Source: Pleurotus djamor (Eukaryota; Basidiomycota; Agaricomycetes; Agaricales; Pleurotaceae). Taken from it: DNA of 64,000 bases. The stretch is taken from NCBI GenBank assembly GCA_029747585.1, contig JAPEVF010000114.1:1-64000 (forward strand). The letters run 5' to 3'. Numbering within the stretch: position 1 is the first letter of the stretch; each line of letters opens with the position of its first letter. A program made the position numbers and the translations under genes. The notes below the pieces were generated by a model. The model made no database searches and was not told the DNA's origin. It saw only the letters and a program-made list of their open reading frames with translations. Of the stretch, positions 20,127 to 30,576 are shown in pieces.

Positions 20127-20789
20127 CAACAGGTTGTGAACCTTTCTCAGACAATTCGGCTGGACTCAGCCTAAACTCAGCCCCTGTGCTTCCCCATTCT
20201 GCTTCCCTTGTTTTCACTTTTCTCCGAGGACTAACTTGGGAATAACTGATCCACGTTGACAGACCGTCTCTGCGACCATTATCATCGGGATGTTGCGAAA
20301 AAGGGTGACCCCGTGTTCTCACAAAGTTCGAGTCATTACACACCGCGGTGGGAGTCTGCCCTAGAGACCGAGTCATTTTTTTATTCTAGATAAGACAATG
20401 CAGCTTCGGTGCAGCAAGCTGTATGAACACGCTGTCTTCGCATTTTATTCGCGGATGGATTTGGACCCTACCCTTCCAGGATCATCAGAACTGGGTTTCG
20501 AACTTATGGGTACGTTTCTCTGTCCACACATCCTAATTACACGTTGTTCGCTGAGCCTCTCGGCAGTCTCCGATATGCCCTTTCCCTTTGTGTCTAGATC
20601 GTCCGACGAATTTTGATGTCGCGAAATTGACACTCAAGCGATACTCCTTCCCAGCCCCCAATTCGGCACGTTTCAGTACCCCAATAAACTCGCATCACTC
20701 ATTTTGTTAACAAAATAAATAAAATACTCAATATTCCGCGACTACCAAGCAGACGTGATATTCACCCCCTTGCGTGATGCGAAAGGAAC
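20127..20789. other. Intergenic with a gene-fragment-like segment
   Basis: At 20390-20590 a plus frame after TTCTAGATAAGAC reads SKLYEHAVFAFY, and a second frame reads HPNYTLFAEPLGSL. Both resemble a segment at 24710-24880. Otherwise nothing assignable; AT-rich near 20700-20750. Confidence 0.3.
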
Positions 20790-21200
20790 ATGGACAATAC
20801 CATCCGCCTGCTTGTCATCTTCAGCATGCTGGCGTCGACGGGGTGGTTGGTTCCACGGAAAGGACCAGTCTGCGGTCACCTCGGCAATCCCCAGTGTATG
20901 TTCCCCGTTTTCATGTCTTCCTACACCTCAAGTCGTGCTCCCGCACTCTGTCATGTAGAGTGGCGGCATGTCTCGCTTCACACTCAGTGCTCTACCCGAT
21001 CGTCGTCGACGGAATAGGGGAGCAGTCTGCAACGGTACGTCTCACGATAGATGGTTGGTCGTGATCATCTCTTCTCCATATCTTAGAGGTTACCACTGAA
21101 AACGCCCCCCCTTTCGACTATTATGACGGTAAGAATTCTCAGTCATCTATCCGCCGGATTCCAAGCTTACCTGACGCTTCATCCAGGTCCTATCGATTAA
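20790..21200 (+). CDS. Predicted small secreted protein
   Basis: A four-exon model fits: 20790-20893, 20959-21034, 21091-21129 and about 21187-21200, all with GT-AG boundaries. The product is about 75 residues. It has a hydrophobic N-terminal segment (IRLLVIFSMLAS) typical of a signal peptide, then VCGHLGNPQ, an Ala/Cys segment (AACLASHSVLYPIVVDGIG) and an acidic/aromatic tail (ENAPPFDYYDG). The exon 1/2 junction is ambiguous by two bases, but both choices give the same downstream frame. No family is recognised. The short length, cysteines and leader are typical of fungal small secreted proteins; a cell-surface or effector role is only inference. Confidence 0.5.
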
Positions 21201-21593
21201 TTTGGGAATCACGTTGAAAGGACCAGCAGGCTTGCAGACGCGTAGTCCATCTGTATCTTTCGTCTCGTATAATGAGCTTGATGACGTCGACCGATCGGGA
21301 TGATGCTCAAGAAGAACAAGATCTTTAAATGACCGGAAGCGACGCGACTTTCGCGTTGTGGGACAAGAGCGACTTTCCTATCACACCACTCGCGATTGGA
21401 CTTCAGCAATCGATGAGCCTCCTCGTTGATAGCTTACCCCCCTCGCATGAAACTTACTCCTCATTGTGGAGCCGCAATGGCCGTTTACAGGAAAAGTCTG
21501 GAAGGCCTGTCGGAGACCAAGGAAAAACATCCAGGTGGGTAGTATATATAAGCATGTGAGTCACATCGAGTACGTAGCATTATTAGCATAGAT
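21201..21593. other. Intergenic, nothing seen
   Basis: Overlapping ORFs under 80 codons on both strands; no motif. Lies between the secreted-protein gene and the convergent coiled-coil gene. Confidence 0.5.
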
Positions 21594-22151
21594 TCAACGA
21601 CGGAGCAGTGCGGAATATTTGTCCATGAGCGCGTCATAGTCATTCTTCAAATTCTCATACAACTCCTCGCGTGAAGCCATCGACTTCTCATGCTCCTCCT
21701 CGCGAGAAGCCAGACACTTCTCATACTCCCCCTTGAGTGAAGCCAGCAACCTCTCGTACTCCTCTTTGCGTGAAGCCAGCAACCTCTGATACTCCTGCTT
21801 GAGTGAAGCCAGCAACCTTTCATACTCCTCCTTGCGGGAAGCCAACAACTTTTCATACTTCTCCTCACATGAAGCTAGCTGCTCAGCATGATCTGCTTTT
21901 CTGTCTCGCATCCAGTTTCGAATGTCTTGGACGGCAGCAGCTCTTTCTTTGTCCAATTTCGCCAACTTGTCTTCTAATGTTACGATCCGAAGGACCAACA
22001 AAGTGGTCCTGCTGAGCTGGAGACCTTCAAGGCTGATACCACGAATGCGAATGGTTTTTGCCATGGCCTTGTCTGCTATAGCTCGGACTCGTTCCGTCTC
22101 GTTTGGTGAGTCATCGGATTCACAGTCAGCTGGAGACATAACAATCGACAT
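21594..22151 (-). CDS. Coiled-coil protein built from 11-residue repeats
   Basis: About 185 residues starting MSIVMSPADCESDD. The start is chosen because the ATG lies in the context CCAAGATGTCG, shared with the start of the neighbouring paralogue. After a helical segment (VTLEDKLAKLDKERAAAV) come six to seven tandem 11-residue units of the form (K/E)EEYERLLAS(R/L), with Tyr or His at the fourth position and a LLAS core, ending YSALLRR. A period of 11 is the hendecad repeat of a nearly straight or slightly right-handed coiled coil. There is no signal peptide and no known domain. The open frame extends upstream to 22460, but that part matches the 5' flank of the paralogue, so I treat it as non-coding. 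Function unknown. Confidence 0.7.
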   Translation of the reverse strand: MSIVMSPADCESDDSPNETERVRAIADKAMAKTIRIRGISLEGLQLSRTTLLVLRIVTLEDKLAKLDKERAAAVQDIRNWMRDRKADHAEQLASCEEKYEKLLASRKEEYERLLASLKQEYQRLLASRKEEYERLLASLKGEYEKCLASREEEHEKSMASREELYENLKNDYDALMDKYSALLRR

Positions 22152-22510
22152 CTTGGAGGGATTGTGGGTGTCGCACTTGCACTTCAGGCGATGTGGTCGC
22201 TGGGTCTTTTGTGCATGCGGAAAGAGGTGGGGAGTTCGGTGCATCAAGATATGTTGCGTTATGAGTTCCCCGGCGTGTACGACATGTGGTGGGAGTTGCG
22301 TTGTGTCAGTCGTGCGACAGAGACTCGATTCCTCGGGGACGGTAGCCATCGGTGAGCGGCACACACGAGTCAGACCTCGGAAAAACTTGAGGACAAACGC
22401 GATCGTGTAGTTATAGCGTCCTCCTGACGCCAAGACATGTGGGTGTTTGTTGGACCCCACTTTTTCACGACCCTGGGTTCATGCATTCATGATCGTGATT
22501 TTCGAAACTG
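22152..22510 (-). repeat. 5' flank shared by the two coiled-coil genes (copy A)
   Basis: This flank and 23794-24150 are diverged copies. Both contain frames reading about VITRQILMHR/LITQHILMHR and a block GGACCCCA.TTTTT..CGACCCTGG.TTCATG followed by GATCGTGATTTTC. The similarity shows that the duplication included the promoter. Confidence 0.65.
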
Positions 22511-22672
22511 ACTTGATCGTTCGAACTCTGAACAGGACATGAAATCATAAGTACGCGAAAGTCTGGGTCTGCTAGGAGATCAAGGATACTACAGAATACA
22601 ACTACATTGAACAGGCGGTGACTATGAACGGGTGAATTACATAGAGTATGGTATGACTCTAGCGACAAAGCC

Positions 22673-23793
22673 TTAGGCATGACTATCGGAAAGTACCAAG
22701 TACTTGACCATCAACTCTTGTAGGCTCTTCTTCGAACTTTTTATCGCCTCATCGCGGGATTTCAGGATCTTCGCATGCTCCTCCTTCAACTGCTCCAACT
22801 TCTCATCGCGGGATTTAAGCACCCTGGCATGCTCGTCATCCTTCTTCTTCAACTCTTCATCGCGGGATTTCAGAATCTTCGCATGCTCCTCCTTCAACTG
22901 CTCCAACTCCTCATCGCGGGATTTCAGAATCTTCGCATGCTCCTCCTTGCACGAAGCCAGTTCGCCCTCATGGGCTGCCCCCATACTTTGTACCATGCTT
23001 ATCGCGGTATTAAGGGTAGCACCTCTCTCCTTCTTCAGCCGCGTCACTTCTTCCTGCAGTAAGATGAGCTGTGGGTAGACAATATTCGGGTCGACTACCA
23101 AGTCCGCCGATCGCTCAGAACTGGCAGAACTGGCAGAACTAGCAGAACTGGAGGATTTCTTCCCGCGTAGGAACGGGAGTTGTCGATAGACCGGATCAGG
23201 GTTGCTGACGGAGCTGCGCGCGGAATGACTCGTGTGGCGACGGGCTGAATGGGCGGAGGATGTGGATGGTGAAGCCGCCCTGGCAACAGGAGCGGCTGAA
23301 GGGACGGGTGAGAAAGATGAATCGGAGACGAGAGACATGTCCATAGTGTGAGAATTGGTAGAGTCGGTATCTTCCACCCGCTGCGAAGGGAGTCCCGTTG
23401 CCGTGGTGGTAGTGCCCGAAGGTTGCCCTTCAGGCCCAGGCTTGAGGATCGGAATTGGACGTATGCAAGCATCGGATCCAACAGACTATATTATCCATCA
23501 TCCGTCAGCGACAGGCAATCACATAGAGAAAGCGAAGGACTCACAAGGTCGGCAGCAGAAGTCTCACCAGAGGTCAAGGCGCCATCGGGAATGACGACGG
23601 AAGGCGGTTCGTCATAAGCATCAGTCGACAGCGTCGATAACGTGTCCTCGAACTGATTTTGAAATGAGAAGCGAGGATCCGAGAACGAGAACGTGTCCTC
23701 GTGTTGAATTGAAGATGGCACGGGAGAATCCGACACCGACGAGATCGTCTCCTCGAAGAACTGAATTGGAGATGAGAAGCGAGAATCCGACAT
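22673..23793 (-). CDS. Coiled-coil protein built from 18-residue repeats
   Basis: Two exons, 23793-23545 and 23485-22673, joined across a 59-base intron (donor GTGAGT, acceptor ATATAG); about 353 residues. The N-terminal half is Ser/Thr/Pro-rich and disordered (start MSDSRFSSPIQFFEE), including a run of SSASSASSAS. The C-terminal half has LILLQEEVTRLKKERGATL, then four consecutive 18-residue units, EEHAKILKSRDEELEQLK and variants, ending VKYLVLSDSHA. Eighteen equals one hendecad plus one heptad, so a continuous coiled coil is expected. The gene is tandem to and paralogous with the 21594-22151 gene (same orientation, similar leader sequence, same repeat theme). No known domain; function unknown. 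Confidence 0.75.
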
Positions 23794-24150
23794 CTTGGAG
23801 GTGTTTTGAGAAGTGCCTTTGCGTCGACGGGGTTTCTGGGATTTCTGCGTTCGCGGAAAGAGATGGGGGGNTTCTGTGCATCAGAATTTGTCGTGTTATA
23901 ACCTCCTGGGTGAGTACGACATGCGGCAGTTGCGTTGCGCGATACAGAGATTTCTCGGAAACAGCGGCCATCGATTAGCAGCAAAGGTGAGTCGCACTGG
24001 CGATGCAATGTTCAGGGAAAAGTTGATGGTGGTGCGGTTCCAAGTTTGTTTTGGATAAGGCACGCCAAGACTTATGGGCGTTTGTGGACCCCATTTTTCG
24101 CGACCCTGGTCTCATGGAAGCTCGTGATCGTGATTTTCCAATTTTGGGGT
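23794..24150 (-). repeat. 5' flank shared by the two coiled-coil genes (copy B)
   Basis: Diverged copy of 22152-22510; see that entry. An N at 23871 follows a run of six G. Confidence 0.65.
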
Positions 24151-26104
24151 CCGTTATGTTTTGTTCCACGCCACCTTGCACTCAACCGAGCCTCGCCAAG
24201 TGTGGATCCCAGGACATAGCTCAGTTGCTGTGATTCCTGCTTTTCGCTCATGAATTGGTGTCTGAAGCTTGAAGGTCTGACTTGGGCCCGACCAAAAAAA
24301 AANTCTCAACACGTTTTTTGCTGGCACAGTGGCATTCGGTTTGCACTCGGTCACAATGCTCACCCGTCCGGAGTCATCTTTCTGTGTCCTGGCCGAGTCA
24401 TTGTTTCTCAAGTGACAGTTTCCCTCGTTTTCTCTCTGGAGCCGCAATGACCTCGAGCACAACCCTGCCAAATCTCCCCGATTTGCCAAACTCCTTTCAC
24501 GCCATTGTTCTCCGAAACGTCTGATACACGTTTAACACAGTATAGCGTCCCTTGGAAATCCTTATATTAACCCTCTATCAGTACAAATCTCTCCGGACTT
24601 TGGCGGAAAAGGTGTCACTCCTCGACGTATCACTATCCTCATGGTTTTCCCCGAGTCAGATATCTCGGCTCGAAATCGTGGTCGTCTGAATACTGACTCA
24701 TTCCCCTGTTCTAGGAAAGACCAAACGACTGTCTCGCGGCGTAGAAAGCTGTATGAACACGTTGACAAGGTCCTACGGATTGGTCGCAAACAGATCCAGA
24801 CCCGGCCATCTCAGGCGAGTGAGTCGTTTGGGCTTGACCATCCTGATCTCACGTTGTTCGCTCAGCATTTTCATCCTTCTTTTCAGACCCTTTACCAACA
24901 ACCCCCTTGCTGTTGTCGCAAGACTCCGCCGTCGAGGAACCTCGTTCCTACCGCCGTGTCTTATCTGATGAAAGAGAACACAAGAACTCGTCGATTTTCT
25001 AGTCAAGCACACTAGCTGTCAATGGTCTTTCCGTCACACGACGCGAACCACAAGGAGCCAACTTTGTAGACATGTGCTCTGCATGGATCCTCCCCGCTGG
25101 AGTCTGATGGTGCGATATTTTCTTTCGGTCAAGGCGAAGTCACTGATAAGTACTTGGGAACCACACAGACCTCAGAATGTGCCGATTCGGGGGCACGATA
25201 AACTTCGATTTCTCCTCCATAACCTTGGTTGCGCAGATCACCTTGCGCAAGATAGAGCGAACGCCATAGCCGCTAGATCGCTACCTTCGAGCATCCTAGC
25301 TTCTACGAATGCACAAGCCCTATATCATCATCTCCCTGCTTCATCGTTTTCGTAGATGAGGACCAGAAAATACAAGGCCAAGTGTCGTTGTCTTCAGACA
25401 TTCTCTGGCAAGTTCATGGATAGCCCCTCTGTCCTCTGTACATGATTTCTACGCCGGTGTTCTAAACCGACCTATCTTTATTTAATTACTAACCGCGGCT
25501 TAATCCCCACCTTCACTACGTCATAAACATCTCTCGAGACTGGCAGCTCTAACGGCAAAGGCCCCACTTTCTATCGCGGTGAGAATTTTTACTCGCCCTG
25601 CCATGGTGTTGACTTAATCATACGTTTTTCTTACACCTCTCAGCCTGACCGCCGTAGAGCGGTGGTCACTGCTTGCTGGACTATCCTCAAAAGCCATCGA
25701 CACCGCTGCGCGCCTGTGACTGTGATGGTACCAAACATCCTCTCAAATAAGCATTCCGTGTCTAATCCATCTCCAGGCTAAACAGTGTTTAATATGATTT
25801 CTATTCCTCGGATCCCTCGTTCTCATCTCCACCACACTCAACCTACGACCGAGAAGGACGAACATGAAGCAAAACATAACCCAGGATCAACACTCGACCC
25901 CAACTCAACCCTTCCTCGGGACGAATGTGGGTCACAACAACCCCTCCATCAATTAATCATACCGCAGAGCCGCTGACACATCCCGCGGCATAACTGGATT
26001 CGTGTCCAAAGCTGACTGATGACCCCCACATTGCTACCTGGGACCTTTTTGTGGCCGACTTCGCTCCACCCTTGATGTTGGTGATGTAGTTAGATTTGGA
26101 CTGG
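24151..26104. other. Long intergenic stretch with possible gene relics
   Basis: No convincing gene. A plus frame at 24641-25015 reads VSRRRKLYEHVDKVLRIGRK and HPDLTLFAQHFHPSFQTL and resembles the segment at 20390-20590, suggesting two remnants of one family. Other ORFs (25074-25355) lack motifs. An N at 24303 follows an A-run. Confidence 0.35.
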
Positions 26105-26112
26105 TATATATA
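26105..26112 (+). promoter_or_regulatory. TATA box of the SDR gene
   Basis: TATATATA lies about 107 bases upstream of the ATG at 26219. Confidence 0.5.
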
Positions 26113-26218
26113 GGCTCGGGAAGTGCGGGTTTGAATGCATTCCATTGGTATTCCTTTGCATTCCTTCGCGTTCCTTTTCCCCCACTCATCGGCCATACCA
26201 CATACCCCAGAAAAAGCA

Positions 26219-27236
26219 ATGTCGACGAACCTGCTTTCTACTTCACTTGTCGGGAGAGGTAAGTACACTCTCTTCTTCAACTTGCGGATAATGATGTTTA
26301 CCACCCGCCTCCCAGTCGCCGTTGTGACCGGCTCTTCTCGCTCGATCGGTGCTGCTATCGCCAAACAATTAGGCGCGAATGGCTGTAAAGTTGTCGTTAA
26401 TTGTATGTTCCTTTCCCGATCATTGACCTTTGCGCCCATAATCTAATAAAATACCACATTGACAGATGCGAATAGCTCTACAGCTGCCGATGCTGTTGTC
26501 GCCGAGATAAAATCATACAACGCTGGCGGTGATGCCGTCGCTGTCCAGGCTGACGCGTCCACGGTCGAAGGTGGAAAGACACTGATCAACGCCGCCGTCC
26601 AAACCTTCGGCAAACTCGATATCCTAGTTCTCAATGCTGGTATCATGGGCTCGAAGACACTCAAGGACACCGACGAAGAATTTTTCGATGTCCACATTCA
26701 AACTAACGTAAAAGGCCCATTGTTCACGGCCAAAGCTGCTGCTGCGATCATTCCCTCTGGTGGACGAATCATTTTCTTCTCGAGCACGCTCACCAGCGCC
26801 TCCACCGTTCCTCCGAACGTCCTTGCGTACGTCGCTTCGAAGGGGGCTATCGAGCAGATATCCCGCGTCCTCGCTAAAGACCTTGCCCCTCATGGTCTTA
26901 CCGTTAACACCGTAAGTGCTTTATCCCCTTCAAGTTCGCAAGGTTCCAATTGACGATCTCTTACGGTAGGTATCTCCCGGTCCAATCGACACCGAGCTCT
27001 TCCGCAACGGCAAGACCGAGCAACAAATAAAGATGATGGCAAGCTTGAATCCTAACAATCGTATCGGACAGCCAGAAGAGGTTGCTCCGATCGTTGCATT
27101 CCTCGCCAGTCCTGCTTCTCAATGGATCAATGGTCAAAACATCCGCGTCAATGGTGTAAGTCTGACACTTAGACTCTTACTTCGTCTTAATTTGTGATTT
27201 TGACATTGGTTTCGTCAATAGGGATATGTCGTCTAG
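26219..27236 (+). CDS. Short-chain dehydrogenase/reductase (FabG-like, classical SDR)
   Basis: An NAD(P)-dependent oxidoreductase with a Rossmann fold. Five exons: 26219-26258, 26316-26402, 26466-26911, 26970-27155 and 27222-27236, all GT-AG. The product is about 257 residues, the usual size. Visible motifs: the nucleotide-binding TGSSRSIG near the N-terminus, VLNAGIMG (NAG), the catalytic Ser in FFSSTLTSAS, YVASKGA (the YxxxK pair), VSPGPIDTEL after the active site, and WINGQNIRVNGGYVV at the end. It resembles 3-oxoacyl-reductase/versicolorin-reductase-type SDRs; the substrate cannot be inferred. There is no biosynthetic cluster around it. Intact. Confidence 0.92.
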
Positions 27237-27366
27237 GTGGCAGGCTGGCTCTCAGGTTGACTATGAATATACTTCATGTTTCGTACATTCTCTGGCATCG
27301 CCAATTTAGAAGTACTAAGAATAAAGCCAGATACTCACAGAGCTAAGTACAGCACTGCTTTATGTC

Positions 27367-27451
27367 GGGCTCATGGTGTAGTTGGTTATCACGCCCGCTT
27401 AGCATGCTACATGTTTGCGGGAGGGGTTGGGTTCAATTCCCAATGTGTCCA
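27367..27451 (+). tRNA. tRNA-Ala(AGC), intron-containing
   Basis: Acceptor GGGCTCA pairs with TGTGTCC, including the G3-U70 wobble that is the alanine identity element, with A73 as discriminator. D-arm TGGTGTAGTTGGTTATCA; anticodon stem CCCGC/GCGGG with loop TTAGCA; T-arm TTGGGTTCAATTCCCAA. An intron of about 11 bases (tgctacatgtt) sits one base 3' of the anticodon. A second copy lies at 48600-48683 with a different intron. A T-run follows at about 27472. Confidence 0.92.
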
Positions 27452-27837
27452 CAAGGCATTTGTTCTCCCATTTTTGGGCAAAGCGCTAGCCCACAGCTAT
27501 TTATTTTGCATAACGTTTCTCGTTTAGCTGTAACGTTGACATCGAGCAGCACTGAGAAGAACGCTCTTGGATTTCTAACAAGTGAACCAAGTTGCGTCCA
27601 CCAATAACCAGCTAAGCTTGGCCCAAAACGCCGTCTCTTGGCATGATCGAACACATGTCTTTGCTTCCGCTGACCCATGACTCGATCGCCAGGTTCATCA
27701 ACAAAGAAATCGACCTTAAAATGTGACGGTTACCCCACTAACGTCACTGGTTGTTTTCAACCAAGTGCTTACATCTGCTTTTGTGCCATTTTATCATCAC
27801 TTTTGGTTGTTTCCACGACTTTGATCTCGCCAGGGCT
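27452..27837. other. Intergenic, nothing seen
   Basis: Only ORFs under 85 codons, several overlapping the tRNA; no motif. Confidence 0.5.
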
Positions 27838-28626
27838 ATGGTTCAACGACGACGTTCAGCAGACTTGAACGCCCCCGAGAAGGTTGAGCAACGCGATGTT
27901 GCTGGAACCGACGGCAAAGATGCCGGGCACGACTGTCAGTCGCCTTCTAGAAGGCGCGTAGAGAGCGTGTGCTCTGATTGTCGACTTGTCACGGAGGATG
28001 ATAAGGTGAGTCGTACGCCAAGCGAAGCTAGAGTATACGTCAACCTCGAGGTTGTTTCGGGTCCATAGGACTCGCCATTTTACTCGTATGCTCTCTCCAA
28101 CGCCTTTGCCAGTACTAGTACAGTTAGGCTGGAGGATATGAGTTGCGAAGAGCAGGAATTCGATGAATTCCCAGAGGGCGAGATGGAAGAAATGACCTTC
28201 AATGTAAGCCACGCTCGCCTTGACGCTATTGTAGGTCTGACAATTGCTCACCAACGTCGCTTTTTAGCCCAACCCGGATCTCCCTGACGACCTTTCTGAT
28301 GTATCAGACCGCCGTTCCAGATCAGGGAGTAGTTCTTGCCATGATGGAGAACAAGACGCCTCCTCAGCGGAATCAAGCCCAAGGACAACTCAGTTCACCT
28401 GTCTCCTCTGCAAGGAACCGCCTGAGCAGCTTAGCGCGACAATCTGTGGACATCTGTTCTGCTTCGAGTAGGGTTTTTTCAGCTCAATCACCCCTTTTGC
28501 AGAATCGCTAACTCTTCATGATCCTTTTGAAGATGTATCTGCTTGGAGTTTGAAATTTCTGGGGTATGCCCCGTCTGTCAAAGGAGTGGAAACCGGAAGC
28601 AGCTGCGAAAGATATACCTGGGATAA
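27838..28626 (+). CDS. RING-finger E3 ubiquitin ligase, Slx8/RNF4-like
   Basis: Four exons: 27838-28005, 28069-28203, 28268-28467 and 28533-28626, with in-frame GT-AG junctions; about 198 residues. The N-terminal two thirds is charged and disordered, beginning MVQRRRSADLNAPEK, with acidic patches (CEEQEFDEFPEGEMEEM, DLPDDLSDVSD) that could act as SUMO-interacting or binding segments. The C-terminus is a C3HC4 RING: FTCLLCKEPP...ATICGHLFC, then across the last intron FECICLEF and GVCPVCQR, ending KIYLG. Architecture and size fit small RING ligases such as Slx8/RNF4, which ubiquitinate SUMOylated nuclear proteins; that assignment is inference. Confidence 0.75.
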
Positions 28627-28829
28627 TACTTGGATCCAGCTGTCGCTGGGCACGATGAGACGAGTCGGAACCTTGGTTGGGTCATTGCCATGAGACATTT
28701 CGGCAATTCATCTTCTCGATTTTTTGAAAATTATATCTTTCCAATTAATAATTACCTTGTACTTATACTACATTATATTTTGTTACTTGAGCTTGAGGCT
28801 TCGCGTTTTACGAACGATTGAAGCAAAAA

Positions 28830-28912
28830 GGGCCTCACTGGGAGTTGAACCCAGGACCTCCTCGAATCGACGAACGCCCAAACGAGGAATCATACTACTA
28901 GACCATAAGGCC
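28830..28912 (-). tRNA. tRNA-Pro(UGG), intron-containing
   Basis: On the minus strand GGCCTTATGGTCTAGTAGTA begins the acceptor and D-arm. The anticodon stem CCTCG/CGAGG encloses TTTGGG (anticodon TGG), followed by an intron of about 11-12 bases (cgttcgtcgatt). T-arm CTGGGTTCAACTCCCAG; acceptor 3' side TGAGGCC, discriminator C. A run of five T on the minus strand directly follows, a Pol III terminator. Confidence 0.9.
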
Positions 28913-29040
28913 ACGAAAGCATGCCCTCCGGGAGCAGTGTATAGCCGAGTCGGAATGGTTCTTCAGCTTCACCATGGGATCGGCTTCGTTTGCGTTCCTG
29001 GTCATCCAACCATCAGGCAAACCATCATCTGTCTCATGAA

Positions 29041-29464
29041 TCAATCCAACGCACCTCGAAGACCCTCTGGATAATGTGCTTTCCGACAAATACTAACGCA
29101 TGGCATATCGGGATGGCAAGGGAACTTCTCTCCCTTGGCAACATGGTTACAAATGACGGGATTGGGTGACTTGGGATGCGTCCCAGTGTAGCACCACTTT
29201 GGGTTCTTGATAGCATCACTATCCTCGCACATCGTCCAACATTTGCCATCTTTCTTCTTTGGGCTGATTTCGCAGCCAAAATCGTACATCTCGTATTCCC
29301 AGCCAGCTGCAGAGGTTCTGAGGAGTTCGCTTGGGTAAGTTTGTCGTTTGGAACCTCGATTTCGTGGATGCTTACGAAGTCACATTGCGTTTCTCAAGTT
29401 GAGGAGATGCTGCGATGAGCTGGCCGAACCCGAACGCCAGTACGATCAAGGTGAGGCGGAGCAT
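29041..29464 (-). CDS. Secreted eight-cysteine protein, copy 1
   Basis: Two exons, 29464-29376 and 29329-29041. The signal peptide MLRLTLIVLAFGFGQLIAAS is followed by LEKR, a Kex2-like dibasic site. The mature part has YDFGCE, GKCWTMC, KWCYT, ICNH, PCHPDMPCVSIC and ends HYPEGLRGALD. Eight cysteines share one framework with the two downstream paralogues, here with a longer spacer (ten residues) between cysteines 5 and 6. A TATA-like TATAATAA lies about 45 bases upstream on the minus strand. No known domain is recognised; the small, secreted, cysteine-paired form suggests an effector, defence or cell-wall peptide, which is inference only. The last codons may instead be an unspliced intron, as GT follows CGAG. 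Confidence 0.7.
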
Positions 29465-29870
29465 GATGAACTAGTTCCGCCCAACGAGATCCCTACGTTC
29501 GTAACTTATTATAAGGATTTGAGGCCACTAAACTCACTATTGACCTAGGCGTAGCTCAGGCTGTCAGTTTCAAAGCTGTTAGACAGTCACACAAGGATCT
29601 ATAAGCGACCTAAAGCGTTGCACCCGTCCAGAGATTTGGCCTGGTCCAGACCTCGTTTTACGAGTGCCATGAGTCTGATCGCCCTCCAAAAGGTATCTTT
29701 GATACGCCCTCAGATGCATGTTGCTGCTGCTGACGTTTATATTAGGATACTTATCATATCCTTGCGATACATATGACACAATTTTCTCTATTCAACTACG
29801 CGATCTGGGTATCAAGCATAATATACATCGGCATGCCTCCTTGATCTCATCCGTTGGGGCTTGAGTTGGC
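29465..29870. other. Intergenic, nothing seen
   Basis: Between eight-cysteine copies 1 and 2; short ORFs only. Confidence 0.5.
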
Positions 29871-30355
29871 TTAGACCGTTGTTCCTGTGAACACGGTGAA
29901 CCTCCCAGACGCACAGCGAGTATAGACAGCACACGTACCCCGAGGACCCTCTGGATAGTGCGCACTCTGGCATGCACTCATGCAAGGCCAGTTAGACTGG
30001 CAGGCCGCAGCGCTCGTACAGGATATCCCTCCTTTCCCCTTCTTCTTCTCCGTGTAACACCACTTTGGCGCTTTTATCGAGTCGCTTCCAGGACACATCG
30101 TCCAGCACTTTCCAGGATTCACATTCTGGTTGAACTCGCATCCGAAATCGTGCGTTGCCGAGGATGTCTTGGGTTTGCTTTTTTTTTTTTGGAACGAGTT
30201 GTCAATTTTTGTGTCAGTCTAATGATGACAAGCTGAGATGGGGGAGCTAGGGTAAAAACGTACAAGTCGACATCGCGGCCTTCGAGATGTGGAGAAGCCA
30301 TGATGGCGGGAAGGCTTGACCCAAGGGCGAGTAGAAAGACGGCGAGACGAAGCAT
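29871..30355 (-). CDS. Secreted eight-cysteine protein, copy 2
   Basis: Three exons: 30355-30264, 30177-29939 and 29884-29871. The signal peptide MLRLAVFLLALGSSLPAIM is almost the same as in copy 1. The mature part reads HDFGCEF, GKCWTMC, KWCYT, ISCTSAAAC, NWPCMSAC and HYPEGPRG, ending TTV after the last intron. Cysteine spacing at the C-terminal half is C-x5-C-x5-C-x3-C. The first intron ends in a long A-run on the minus strand (30179-30190), so its acceptor (AAAAAG|C) is chosen because it alone keeps the frame into HDFGCEF. A TATATA box lies about 65 bases upstream. Same unknown family as its neighbours. Confidence 0.75.
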
Positions 30356-30576
30356 ATCGATTATTGTCTCAGCGACTAGGTGAAGAAGGAGAGCTCGCAC
30401 ATACTCATCGTTCCATGAGATATATAGATATGGACTCTAGTGCCAGGGCGCCACACTAAAGCGGTGAGCTGCTAGCTCACTAAAATTCAGTCTGGCTCTA
30501 ACTCAGCGCCAGATTACGCCCAGAATAGAATTAGCCTTTGGCTAGCTCTCTACTAGCAGGTGAATGTATTGTACCA

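Noticed and set aside
21640..21890. Tandem 33-bp DNA repeats considered as a CRISPR or minisatellite
   Set aside because: They are in-frame protein repeats with no unique spacers, in a eukaryote.
21922..22410. Plus-strand 162-codon ORF
   Set aside because: Antisense to the coiled-coil gene and its flank; the minus frame has the regular repeats.
27276..27607. ORFs across 27.3-27.6 kb
   Set aside because: They run through the tRNA-Ala gene and have no homology.
30179..30191. Long T-run as a Pol III terminator
   Set aside because: It is the A-run at the 3' end of an intron on the minus strand; no RNA gene adjoins it.
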